34,448 nucleotides of DNA from NCBI GenBank assembly GCA_029261775.1, contig JAJDAR010000429.1, positions 1 through 34,448 on the forward strand, given 5' to 3'. The notes beneath the pieces were generated by a model that made no database searches, was not told the DNA's origin, and was given only the letters and a program-made list of their open reading frames with translations. How positions within the stretch are numbered: the stretch's first letter is position 1; the number at the start of each line of letters is the position of its first letter. This document shows, piece by piece, positions 16,265 through 23,427 of the stretch. The position numbers were made by a program, and so were the translations under genes. This DNA is from Deltaproteobacteria bacterium. Its GTDB lineage: Bacteria; Myxococcota_A; UBA9160; UBA6930.

Positions 16265-17106
16265 GCGGGATCGTCTCCGGAAGGCGTCTGTGGCGCCGAG
16301 GGTCGTACGTTCGGATGGAACAAGGGATCGTCCGTGCTCGGGAATGCGCCGATCGCGGCCTGCCCCTCGGGCGACACCAGCCAGTCGACCAGCTGTCTGC
16401 CGAGCGCCTCTTTCGCCCGCGGGTGCCTGGCGGAGCTGACGAGCAGGGCGCCATACGGGTTGTGCAGGAGCGGGTCGCCCTCGAGCAGGATGCGAAGGGT
16501 GCCGGGGCTTCGGAAGCTCCGCCAGGTGGCTCGATCGGCGAGCAGGTAGCTGTCGAGCTGGCTGGCCACGTGGAGGGTGGCGCCCTGGCCGCTGCCCGTC
16601 TCGCGGTACCAGCCGCGTGCGGAAGCCGCGACCGGGATCCCCGCGGCTGCCCAGCAACGAAGCTCGGCGGCGTGGGTTCCGCTGGCGTCGCCGCGCGAGA
16701 GGAAGGGGCGCTCCGCCTCTGCGATCGCTCGCAGGGCTTCGACGATCCCGGGCCGATCCCGGACGCGCGCAGGATCGGAGGCAGGTCCGATCAGGACGAA
16801 GTCGTTCCACATCACGTCCCGGCGCAGGCCCGCGTGGCCGGCCGCCAGAAACCGGTCCTCGGCGGTCCGGTCGTGCGCCAGGATCACGTCTACGTCGCCG
16901 CGACGCCCCAGCTCCAGCGCGCGCCCCGAGCCGACCGCGATCACGCGCACCTCGATCCCCGTGCGGGACTGGAAGCGCGGGAGGAGGTGGTCGAGCAGCC
17001 CCGAGTCGCGGGTGGAGGTGGTGGCCGCAAGGGTCAGGAAGTCGCCGGCCGAGGCCGGCGCCGGCGAGACGGCGAGGAGGAGCAGCAGACCCAGCAGCGC
17101 GGGCAT
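16261..17106 (-). CDS. tupA: Tungstate ABC transporter, substrate-binding protein
   Basis: A 281-residue periplasmic protein. The first 20 residues are a signal peptide (hydrophobic LLGLLLLLAV, cleavage after APASA). The mature start LTLAATTSTRDSGLLDHLLPRF and the segments VIAVGSGRALELGRRGDVDVILAHDRTAEDRF, WNDFVLIGPASDP, FLSRGDASGTHAAEL and RGWYRETGSGQGATLHVASQ match the TupA family and its oxyanion-binding Thr-Ser and Arg-Gly-Asp segments. HNPYGALLVSSARHP and DWLVSPEGQ complete the domain. Tup binds tungstate with very high selectivity over molybdate; a molybdate- or vanadate-binding variant cannot be excluded from sequence alone. Its ATG shares one base with the tupC stop (TGATG). Confidence 0.9.
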   Translation of the reverse strand: MPALLGLLLLLAVSPAPASAGDFLTLAATTSTRDSGLLDHLLPRFQSRTGIEVRVIAVGSGRALELGRRGDVDVILAHDRTAEDRFLAAGHAGLRRDVMWNDFVLIGPASDPARVRDRPGIVEALRAIAEAERPFLSRGDASGTHAAELRCWAAAGIPVAASARGWYRETGSGQGATLHVASQLDSYLLADRATWRSFRSPGTLRILLEGDPLLHNPYGALLVSSARHPRAKEALGRQLVDWLVSPEGQAAIGAFPSTDDPLFHPNVRPSAPQTPSGDDPA

Positions 17107-17858
17107 CAGTCGACTTCACCGCGCAGGAAGGCCTGGGCTTCCTTCGTCTCGGGCCCGTCGAAGAAGCGGGTGGCCTCGGCTCGTTCGAGCAGGCGACCGC
17201 CGTGCAGGAAAAGGATCTCGTCGGCCAGGCGCTCCGCCTGGGCGAGGTCGTGGGTGGTGAGCACGATCTTCGTGCCCGTCGCCTGGATCGCACGGATCGC
17301 GTCTTCGAGCGCCCGGGTCGATCCGGGATCGAGGGACGACGCCGGCTCGTCGAGGAAGAGCACCGAGGGCTCGGTGGCCCAGGCCCGGGCCAGCGCCAGC
17401 CGCTGCTGCTCGCCGCCGGAGAGCCGTCGCGCGGGCCGATCGGCCAGGGCGCCGAGCCGGGTGTCCTCGAGCACGGCGGCCACCCGTTGCGCTCGTTCCC
17501 CCGTGTCCACCCCCCGCAGGCGCAGGGCGTAGTCCACGTTCGCCCGAGCCGAGCGACGCAGCAGCACCGGGCGCTGGAAGACCAGCGCCCGCGCTTCGGC
17601 GGCGCGCGACGCATCGGGACCGCACCAGACGACGCGACCTCGGGTGGGCTCGATCAGACCGTCACACAGGCGCAGCAGCAGGGACTTTCCCGAGCCGTTG
17701 GGACCGAGGATCACGCTCCGGGGCCCGGCGTCCAGCACGAAGTCCAGGTCGTGCAGCAGATCGTGTCCCCCCGCGGAGTAGCTGACGCCCTCGAGGCGGA
17801 GCGGCAGCACCGCTGCCGTCGGTCGGCCCGGCTCGGAGGTGCGCTCAGCTTTCGACAC
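17106..17858 (-). CDS. tupC: Tungstate ABC transporter, ATP-binding protein
   Basis: A 250-residue ABC ATPase with VILGPNGSGKSLLLRL (Walker A), VFQRPVLLRRSARANV (Q-loop), LSGGEQQRLALARAW (signature), VLFLDEPASSLDP (Walker B with catalytic Glu) and LTTHDLAQAERLADEI (H-loop). Start: GTG 17858 ([12 protein letters not shown]) has AGGAGG 9 nt upstream, so I prefer it to the in-frame ATG at 17888, which lies deep in tupB. It overlaps tupB by 14 bases. It energises TupB at the cytoplasmic face of the inner membrane. Confidence 0.9.
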   Translation of the reverse strand: MSKAERTSEPGRPTAAVLPLRLEGVSYSAGGHDLLHDLDFVLDAGPRSVILGPNGSGKSLLLRLCDGLIEPTRGRVVWCGPDASRAAEARALVFQRPVLLRRSARANVDYALRLRGVDTGERAQRVAAVLEDTRLGALADRPARRLSGGEQQRLALARAWATEPSVLFLDEPASSLDPGSTRALEDAIRAIQATGTKIVLTTHDLAQAERLADEILFLHGGRLLERAEATRFFDGPETKEAQAFLRGEVD

Positions 17859-18549
17859 GCCGCGCGACCTCCTGCACGCCCTGGGCACACGCGTTGACGA
17901 GCACCGCGAGGCTGACCAGCACGATGCCCAGCCCCAGGGCCAGGGGCAGATCTCCCCGGTTCGTCTCGAGCACGATGGCGGTCGTCATCACGCGGGTCAG
18001 ATGCGCGATGTTGCCGCCGACGATGATCACGGCCCCGACCTCGGCGATCGCCCGCCCGAAGCCGGCCAGCAGCGTCGTCGCCAGGGTGAAGCGCCCCTCG
18101 TAGAGAAGGGTCCCGGCGCGTTGCGCAAAGCCCGCACCGAGCGAGCGGAGCTGCTCGTCGAGCTCGTCGGCCAGGTCCTCGACGGCCTGGCGCGTGAGCG
18201 CCGCGACGATGGGAGTCACCAGGGCCGTCTGGGCGAGGATCATCGCCGTCGGCGTGTAGAGCAGCTCGAGCAGACCGAGCGGGCCGGATCGGGAGAGCAG
18301 CATGTAGGCGACCAGCCCGACGAAGACGGGGGGCAGTCCCATGGCCGCATTCATCAGCACGATCAGGGCGCGGCGCCCGCGAAAGCGCAGAAGACCGACT
18401 GCGGCGCCGAAGGGCAGGCCGAGAAGCGCCGCGAGGACCAGGGCGGCGCCGCTCACACGCAAGGAGAGCGCGACGATCTCGACGAGGTCGGGGTCGAGGT
18501 CGACGATCAGCCGGAAGGCCGTCGCAAAGGCATCGACCAGATCGCTCAT
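17845..18549 (-). CDS. tupB: Tungstate ABC transporter, permease
   Basis: A 234-residue membrane protein with about five helices. The cytoplasmic coupling segment [37 protein letters not shown] is characteristic of TupB/ModB-type permeases (EAA-like loop with the G-x-AIAEVG pattern). ATG 18549 overlaps the stop of the upstream yyaL gene (ATGA), so translation is coupled. The order permease-ATPase-binding protein, all overlapping, makes a complete importer for tungstate. Tungsten is normally used in aldehyde:ferredoxin oxidoreductases or formate dehydrogenases; none is in the window. Confidence 0.9.
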   Translation of the reverse strand: MSDLVDAFATAFRLIVDLDPDLVEIVALSLRVSGAALVLAALLGLPFGAAVGLLRFRGRRALIVLMNAAMGLPPVFVGLVAYMLLSRSGPLGLLELLYTPTAMILAQTALVTPIVAALTRQAVEDLADELDEQLRSLGAGFAQRAGTLLYEGRFTLATTLLAGFGRAIAEVGAVIIVGGNIAHLTRVMTTAIVLETNRGDLPLALGLGIVLVSLAVLVNACAQGVQEVARRVES

Positions 18550-20591
18550 GCGCCTGGTTCGAGAGGCACGAGCTCGGCGGGCTCCGTGATCGGAAGCGAG
18601 CAGTGGAGGCCGCGGCAGACGTAGGCCGTGGCCCGACCGTCGCGCTGGTCCCGGCCCTTCGTCCACGCGGGATCCAGTCCCTCGACGTCGCGGCCCTCCG
18701 GGACGACGATCACGGCCTCTTCCGGTGCGAGGACGTGGCGCGCGCGAGCCGCCAGGGCGCGGGTGTCGTGACCGGTCGCATCGCCGACCACGACGGCGAC
18801 CGAGAGACCCTGCTCGGCCCAGGCGGCCGCCCGCAGCAACGTCGGGTACGCGGTCGGCGCCCGTTCGAGCACGAAGGCGTGGCTGCGCAGCACGCGCTCC
18901 GCCGGGCGCCGCAGGTCTTCTCGTCCCGACAACGCGGCGGCGCGCAGCAGACCCAGCACGGCGAGCCCCGCGCTGGACGGTGTGGCGCCGTCATGGTCCG
19001 AGCGCGGCCGATGGGGCAGCCGCTCGCCGTCGCTCGGGGCCAGGAAGAGATCCCCTTCGTCAGGGTCGAAGAAGCGCTCCACGAGCTGTTCGGCCACGGC
19101 GACGGCCGCCGGCAGATAGCGTTCCCCCGCTCCCGCGCGGAACAGATCGAGGCACGCCGAGAGCAGGGCGGCCGTGTCGTCGAGGAAGGCCGGGAGCTTG
19201 GCCCTCCCCTCGGCGAAGACGCGCAGCAAGCGGCCCTGCGGGTCCCGCACCCTGCTGAGCAGGAAGTCCACGGTGGCGGCGGCGGCGTCCACGAGCGGCG
19301 GGCGGTTCATGACGCTGCCCGCATAGGCCAGGCCCCCGGCGGTCAGCGCGTTCCACGCCGTCACGCGCTTGGTGTCCGTGCCGGGCGCGATGCGTTCGGC
19401 CCGCGCCTGCAACAGCTCGCTGCGCTCCGCCGTGTAGCCCTCGCGCGGCCCGCGCTCGCGGTCCCAGAGCACATTCGCACCCTCGAAGTTCCCGGGGCGA
19501 TCGACGGAGTAGGCCCGGGAGAAGGCTCCGCCCCGCTCTCTCCCGAGCACCTCATCGACCTCGTCCGGGGTCCAGACGTAGAACTTGCCCTCGACGCCCT
19601 CGCTGTCGGCGTCCTGGCTCGCATACCACCCGCCGTCCTCGGCGCGCATCTCGCGCTCGAGCCATCCAGCGGTCTCGAGGACCGGCCAGACCAATCCCTC
19701 GTCCGCTGCTCCCGTCCGCCGCCACAGATCGGCGTAGACACGGACCAGCTGGCCCTGGTCGTAGAGCATCTTCTCGAAGTGCGGCACGCCCCAGTGGTCG
19801 TCCACGCAGTAGCGGTGGAATCCTCCGCCGAGCTGGTCGTACAGGCCGCGCCGCGCCATCTCGTCGCAGCTCAACCGCAGGAAGTCCCGCGCCGCTCGCG
19901 CCTCGGCGGGAGGGAGGTGGGGCTCGGCGGCGAGCAGCAGCTCGAGGTTCGTCGGGGTCGGAAACTTGGGAGCTCCGCCGAAGCCTCCGTGGGTGAGATC
20001 CGCACTCTCGAGCAGCTGGGAGGCCGCCCGGACGAGCAGGCCCGTGCCCGCCGGCTCCTCGGCCATGCCCCGCGGCCGCTCATCGAGCGCCGCGAGGATG
20101 CGACGCGCCGATTCGTCCACCTGGCCGCGCTCCTCGGTCCAGGCCCGGTGCATGCCGCGCAGCAGCTCCTGGAACGAGGGCAGGCCATGGCGCGGCTCGG
20201 GCGGGTAGTAGGTTCCCGCGTAGAACGGCTCGCCCCCGGGCTTGCAGAACACCGTCAGCGGCCAGCCGCCGTGGCCCTGAAGGCGGACGATCGTATCCAT
20301 GTAGATCTGGTCGACGTCCGGCCGCTCCTCGCGATCGACCTTGATCGGAACGAAGAGCTCGTTCATGAGCGCGGCCGTGTCCGGATCCTCGAAGGACTCG
20401 CGCTCCATCACGTGGCACCAGTGGCAGGCGCTGTACCCGATCGACACGAGCAGCGGCTTGTCCTCGGCCCGAGCCCGGGCCAGCGCCTCCTCGCCCCACG
20501 GCCACCAGTCCACCGGGTTGTGCATGTGCTGTCGGAGGTAGGCGCTGGTCTCGTCGGCCAGCCGGTTGGTGGGCTTCGGGGGGGTCGTCAT
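18546..20591 (-). CDS. yyaL: Thioredoxin-domain/six-hairpin glycosidase-like protein (YyaL/SSP411 family)
   Basis: A 681-residue cytoplasmic protein, the family's usual size. It opens with [32 protein letters not shown], the family's diagnostic start. A thioredoxin-like domain follows, with the redox motif CHWC (Cys56, Cys59) in [29 protein letters not shown] and [24 protein letters not shown]. The rest (about residues 170-680) is an (alpha/alpha)6 toroid like N-acylglucosamine epimerases ([43 protein letters not shown]). The function is unproven. It heads the tup operon through an ATGA overlap with tupB. No ribosome site precedes the ATG; TAGACT lies 8 nt upstream, which fits a leaderless transcript. 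Confidence 0.92.
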   Translation of the reverse strand: MTTPPKPTNRLADETSAYLRQHMHNPVDWWPWGEEALARARAEDKPLLVSIGYSACHWCHVMERESFEDPDTAALMNELFVPIKVDREERPDVDQIYMDTIVRLQGHGGWPLTVFCKPGGEPFYAGTYYPPEPRHGLPSFQELLRGMHRAWTEERGQVDESARRILAALDERPRGMAEEPAGTGLLVRAASQLLESADLTHGGFGGAPKFPTPTNLELLLAAEPHLPPAEARAARDFLRLSCDEMARRGLYDQLGGGFHRYCVDDHWGVPHFEKMLYDQGQLVRVYADLWRRTGAADEGLVWPVLETAGWLEREMRAEDGGWYASQDADSEGVEGKFYVWTPDEVDEVLGRERGGAFSRAYSVDRPGNFEGANVLWDRERGPREGYTAERSELLQARAERIAPGTDTKRVTAWNALTAGGLAYAGSVMNRPPLVDAAAATVDFLLSRVRDPQGRLLRVFAEGRAKLPAFLDDTAALLSACLDLFRAGAGERYLPAAVAVAEQLVERFFDPDEGDLFLAPSDGERLPHRPRSDHDGATPSSAGLAVLGLLRAAALSGREDLRRPAERVLRSHAFVLERAPTAYPTLLRAAAWAEQGLSVAVVVGDATGHDTRALAARARHVLAPEEAVIVVPEGRDVEGLDPAWTKGRDQRDGRATAYVCRGLHCSLPITEPAELVPLEPGA

Positions 20592-20599
20592 GGCCGGCG

Positions 20600-20605
20600 A
20601 GTCTA
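20600..20605 (-). promoter_or_regulatory. Candidate -10 element TAGACT for the yyaL-tup operon
   Basis: On the minus strand TAGACT is followed by 8 nt and then the ATG at 20591, putting the expected transcription start on or next to the start codon. The same hexamer precedes the glycosyltransferase (22744) and ftsY (33624) starts, which also lack ribosome sites. No -35 box is visible. Confidence 0.35.
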
Positions 20606-20714
20606 GGCTGGATCGGAGCGGGGCTCCCGTCGCCGCCCGCTAGGCTTTCTCGATGATCCGCTCGTCGTCCCTCGGCATGGCGCGGCCGAAGGTCCCGCAG
20701 ATCGGACGCCGGCA

Positions 20715-21515
20715 ATGAGCGGCGTCGAGGTCGTGGTCGGCCGGGCGCACGGTCTGGTCGCGCAGCTCGGCTCTCCGATCGAGCGGCTCTTCCTCGAGAC
20801 GCTGCTGCAGGAACGGGCGGGTCTCGAGCTGCTCGAGGCCTTCGCGGCGGAGCAACGCGACGATGGAGCGCTGGCGCCGGAAGCGGCGAAGCGACCGGCT
20901 GCCGAGGCGGCGACGGCGCTCGCCCTCGAGCGCCTCGATGCGCTGGGGCTGCTCGATCACCCCGTCCCCGAGCGGGCCTGTGGCTTCCTGGCGCAGGGCC
21001 AGCACGCAGACGGAGGCTTCGGACAACCGCAGGATCCCGAAGCGCAGCGCCTGGCGGAGACCGGACGCCTGGCGGGCCTGCTCGGGCGGAGCCCGTTCGC
21101 GCGCCCGTCCTGGCTGAGAGCCTCGGAGGGCTTCCTCGCCAGGCGCTGGAAGGTCGAGCTCGTCCAGGGCCCGAGCTATGGCCCGATCCTCGCGTTCACG
21201 TCGCTGCTGACCCAGGTGCCGTCGGAGCTCGCGGACGAGGCGCTGCAATGGTGCGGTCGAGAGCTCGAACGAGGCTTCCGGCTGCAGAGCTTCGGACCGC
21301 TGGCGACGGCGCGCGTGTTCCTGCGGGCGAGGGCGAAGGCGCTGCCCGGTGCGAAGCTCGAAGCGGGAGAGATCGTCACCGCGCTGATCACGGCGCAACA
21401 GCCCGACGGGGGCTTCGCCCCGGACGACGAGCCCGGTGAGACGCCGATCTCGACGGTGCCGGCCACCCTCGAGGCGGTCGAGGCGCTGCTCCGCCTGTCG
21501 CCCCAGGGCCCCTAG
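20715..21515 (+). CDS. Prenyltransferase/squalene-cyclase-like alpha-alpha toroid protein
   Basis: A 266-residue protein of repeated helical pairs. FLAQGQHADGGFGQPQDPEA and LITAQQPDGGFAPDDEPGETPISTVPATLEAVEALLRL resemble the QxxDGGFG turns of terpene cyclase and protein prenyltransferase beta-subunit repeats. The acidic DxDD or zinc ligands needed for catalysis are not evident, so a non-catalytic binding role or a divergent enzyme is more likely. No ribosome site is seen before ATG 20715. Its TAG stop overlaps the TAG stop of the convergent LLM gene in the palindrome CTAG, so the two genes leave no intergenic space. Confidence 0.62.
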   Translation: MSGVEVVVGRAHGLVAQLGSPIERLFLETLLQERAGLELLEAFAAEQRDDGALAPEAAKRPAAEAATALALERLDALGLLDHPVPERACGFLAQGQHADGGFGQPQDPEAQRLAETGRLAGLLGRSPFARPSWLRASEGFLARRWKVELVQGPSYGPILAFTSLLTQVPSELADEALQWCGRELERGFRLQSFGPLATARVFLRARAKALPGAKLEAGEIVTALITAQQPDGGFAPDDEPGETPISTVPATLEAVEALLRLSPQGP

Positions 21516-22537
21516 GCGCCGAGCACGACCTCCGCGATCGTTCGCATCTGGGCGGGGTCGTGGCTCATCACGAGCAGATGGGTGACCGGCGTGTCCCGCC
21601 ACGCATCGAGGCGCTCGCGGACCCGCTCGACCGGTCCGACCAGGGAGATCTCGTCGCAGAACTCGTCCGGCACCATGGCGATGGCTTCCTCGCGCTTCCC
21701 CTCGAAGAAGAGTTCCTGGATCTTGTCCGCCTCGGCCTCGAAGCCCATGCGCGCCATCAGCTCCTTGTGGAAGTTCCGCTTTCGCGAGCCCATCCCCCCG
21801 ATGTAGAAGCCGAGCATCGCCTTCATCGGCATCAGGCCCGCCTTCACGTCGTCGGTGATGCTGATCGTGACGCCGGCGCAGATCTCGAAATCCGCGGGCG
21901 CCTTGGCGAGCGACTCCGCGTAGACCTCCTGGCGGAAGGGCGAGTAGTAGAGCGGAAGCCAGCCCTGACACATCTCCGCGGCGAGGGCGACGTTCTTCGG
22001 GCCCTCGGCACCGAGGAAGATCGGAACGTCCGCGCGCAGCGGATGGGTGATCGGCCGCAGTGGTTTGCCCATGCCCCAGGAGCCCTCGCCGGTGTACGGC
22101 AGCGGGTAGTGCGGGCCGTCGTTCTGCACCGGCGCCTCACGGCGCAGCACCTGTCGGACGATGTCCACGTACTCGCGGGTCCGCGAGATCGGCTTGCCGA
22201 AGGGCTGTCCGTACCACCCCTCGACCACCTGGGGGCCCGAGACGCCGAGCCCCAGCGTGACGCGCCCCTTCGAGAGATGGTCGAGAGTCAGCGTATGCAT
22301 CGCCGTGGCGGTCGGCGTTCGCGCGGAGAGCTGGACCACCGCGGTCCCGAGCCGGATGCGCTCGGTGTGTGCCGCGATCCAGGTGAGCGGGGTGAAGGCA
22401 TCCGATCCCCAGGCCTCGGCCGTGAAGACGATGTCGTAGCCCAGGCGCTCGGCCTCCTGCGCGACCCCCAGGAAGTTCGAAGGAGGCTGCGCCTGCCAGT
22501 AGCCGAGCTGCAGTCCGAGCTTGAGATCCCTGGCCAT
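21512..22537 (-). CDS. LLM-class (luciferase-like) F420- or flavin-dependent oxidoreductase
   Basis: A 341-residue TIM-barrel enzyme. ATG 22537 is preceded by GGAGG at 8 nt. Features: LGLQLGYW at the first strand, FTAEAWGSDAFTPLTWIAAHTERIRLGTAVVQL, HLSKGRVTLGLGVSGPQVVEGWYG (the family's conserved G(L/V)GxSGPQ) and IFLGAEGPKNVALAAEMCQGWLP. This matches the methylene-tetrahydromethanopterin-reductase-like group, which mostly uses F420 in actinobacteria and in some GC-rich proteobacterial lineages. Cofactor and substrate cannot be fixed. The frame stays open for about 200 bases upstream through an in-frame 36-bp repeat, but the strong ribosome site and family alignment favour 22537. Confidence 0.86.
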   Translation of the reverse strand: MARDLKLGLQLGYWQAQPPSNFLGVAQEAERLGYDIVFTAEAWGSDAFTPLTWIAAHTERIRLGTAVVQLSARTPTATAMHTLTLDHLSKGRVTLGLGVSGPQVVEGWYGQPFGKPISRTREYVDIVRQVLRREAPVQNDGPHYPLPYTGEGSWGMGKPLRPITHPLRADVPIFLGAEGPKNVALAAEMCQGWLPLYYSPFRQEVYAESLAKAPADFEICAGVTISITDDVKAGLMPMKAMLGFYIGGMGSRKRNFHKELMARMGFEAEADKIQELFFEGKREEAIAMVPDEFCDEISLVGPVERVRERLDAWRDTPVTHLLVMSHDPAQMRTIAEVVLGA

Positions 22538-22553
22538 CGTCCATTCCTCCAGA

Positions 22554-22661
22554 CCCGTCCCGGGCCGAGCGCACGGGATAGAACCGAGGCCCGTCCCGGG
22601 CCGAGCACACGGGATAGCACCGAGGCCCGTCCCGGGCCGAGCCGACGGGATAGCACCGGCT
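22554..22661. repeat. 36-bp direct tandem repeat with internal hairpin upstream of the LLM gene
   Basis: Three copies begin at 22554, 22590 and 22626, each opening CCCGTCCCGGGCCGAG and containing ACGGGATAG. Copies differ at a few positions (GCAC, ACAC or CGAC after CCGAG; GAACC against GCACC). Each holds GGCCCG-TCC-CGGGCC, a six-bp perfect stem with a three-nt loop, complete where the preceding GG is present. The array ends about 16 bases before the LLM start codon, just beyond its ribosome site. Because the period is a multiple of three, the minus-strand frame reads a 12-residue repeat (variants of GAIPCARPGTGL); this is probably incidental. There are no spacers between units, so it is not CRISPR. 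Confidence 0.92.
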
Positions 22662-22743
22662 CGCCTTCGCGACAGGGGGACGCGATGGCGACTCATGTGC
22701 CGGTGGTGCGGTCCTCCGGTCCGGGTCGCGCGCCGGGCCATGC

Positions 22744-22749
22744 TAGACT
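22744..22749 (+). promoter_or_regulatory. Candidate -10 element TAGACT for the glycosyltransferase-ABC operon
   Basis: TAGACT is followed by GCGCCC and then GTG 22756, so the predicted transcription start falls on the start codon. No Shine-Dalgarno is present. The region 22662-22743 between the tandem repeat and this box holds nothing else I recognise. Confidence 0.35.
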
Positions 22750-22755
22750 GCGCCC

Positions 22756-23427
22756 GTGCGGATCGCGGTCGTCATCCCCGCGCTCCACGAGGCCGATCGG
22801 GTCCGCGCCGCGGTACGGAGCGCCCGAGGGCCCGACGTCGACGTGATCGTCGCCGACGGCGGGAGCACGGATGCGACCCGCGAGCGCGCGCTCGAGGAGG
22901 GGGCACAGGTGGTGGTTTCGGCGCCGGGGCGAGCCCGGCAGCTCGCTGCTGGCCTGGCGGAGGCCGGGTCCGCAGAGGCCGTGCTGTTTCTGCATGCGGA
23001 CACAGAGTTGCCGAGCGGCTGGGCAGCCAGCATCCGACGGGCCCTCGCCGATCCCTCCGTCGCGGGGGGGGCCTTCGCCTTCCGCCTGCGCGGGGAGGGC
23101 GCGGCGCTTCGCTTCATCGAGGCCTGGGTGCGGGTCCGGCTCCTGCTCTTTCGCCTGCCCTACGGCGACCAGGGGATCTTCGCCCGCCGCAGCGCACTCG
23201 CGGCGATGGGCGGCGTGCCGCAGGTGCCGATCCTCGAGGATCTGGATCTGGTTTGGGGCCTGCGGCGTCACGGCCGCCTGGCGCTCCTGCCCGAGCCGGC
23301 GACCACGTCCCCCCGGCGCTACGAGGCGCGCGGCATGGCGAGGACCGTGACGCGGAACCTGCTGGCGCTGCTCGCCTGGCGTCTGGGCGTGGACCGCGAG
23401 CGCCTGGCCGCGTGGTACCGGCGATGA
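22756..23427 (+). CDS. Family 2 glycosyltransferase (TIGR04283-like)
   Basis: A 223-residue GT-A fold enzyme. RIAVVIPALHEADRV, VDVIVADGGSTDATRE, VLFLHADTELP (the DxD-like metal site), PYGDQGIFARRSAL and VPILEDLDLVWGLRRHGRLALLP follow the pattern of the small glycosyltransferases named rSAM/selenodomain-associated transferase 2. The GTG at 22756 gives the expected N-terminus and has no ribosome site. Its stop overlaps the first ABC exporter gene (ATGA), so the three genes 22756-27157 form one transcription unit; the enzyme may modify a lipid or metabolite that the exporter moves. That functional link is inference. Confidence 0.85.
   Translation: MRIAVVIPALHEADRVRAAVRSARGPDVDVIVADGGSTDATRERALEEGAQVVVSAPGRARQLAAGLAEAGSAEAVLFLHADTELPSGWAASIRRALADPSVAGGAFAFRLRGEGAALRFIEAWVRVRLLLFRLPYGDQGIFARRSALAAMGGVPQVPILEDLDLVWGLRRHGRLALLPEPATTSPRRYEARGMARTVTRNLLALLAWRLGVDRERLAAWYRR

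Noticed and set aside
20640-20700. Small minus-strand reading frame ending in MPRDDERIIEKA between yyaL and the toroid gene
   Set aside because: Too short, no ribosome site, and its upstream extension is only an antisense shadow of the toroid gene.
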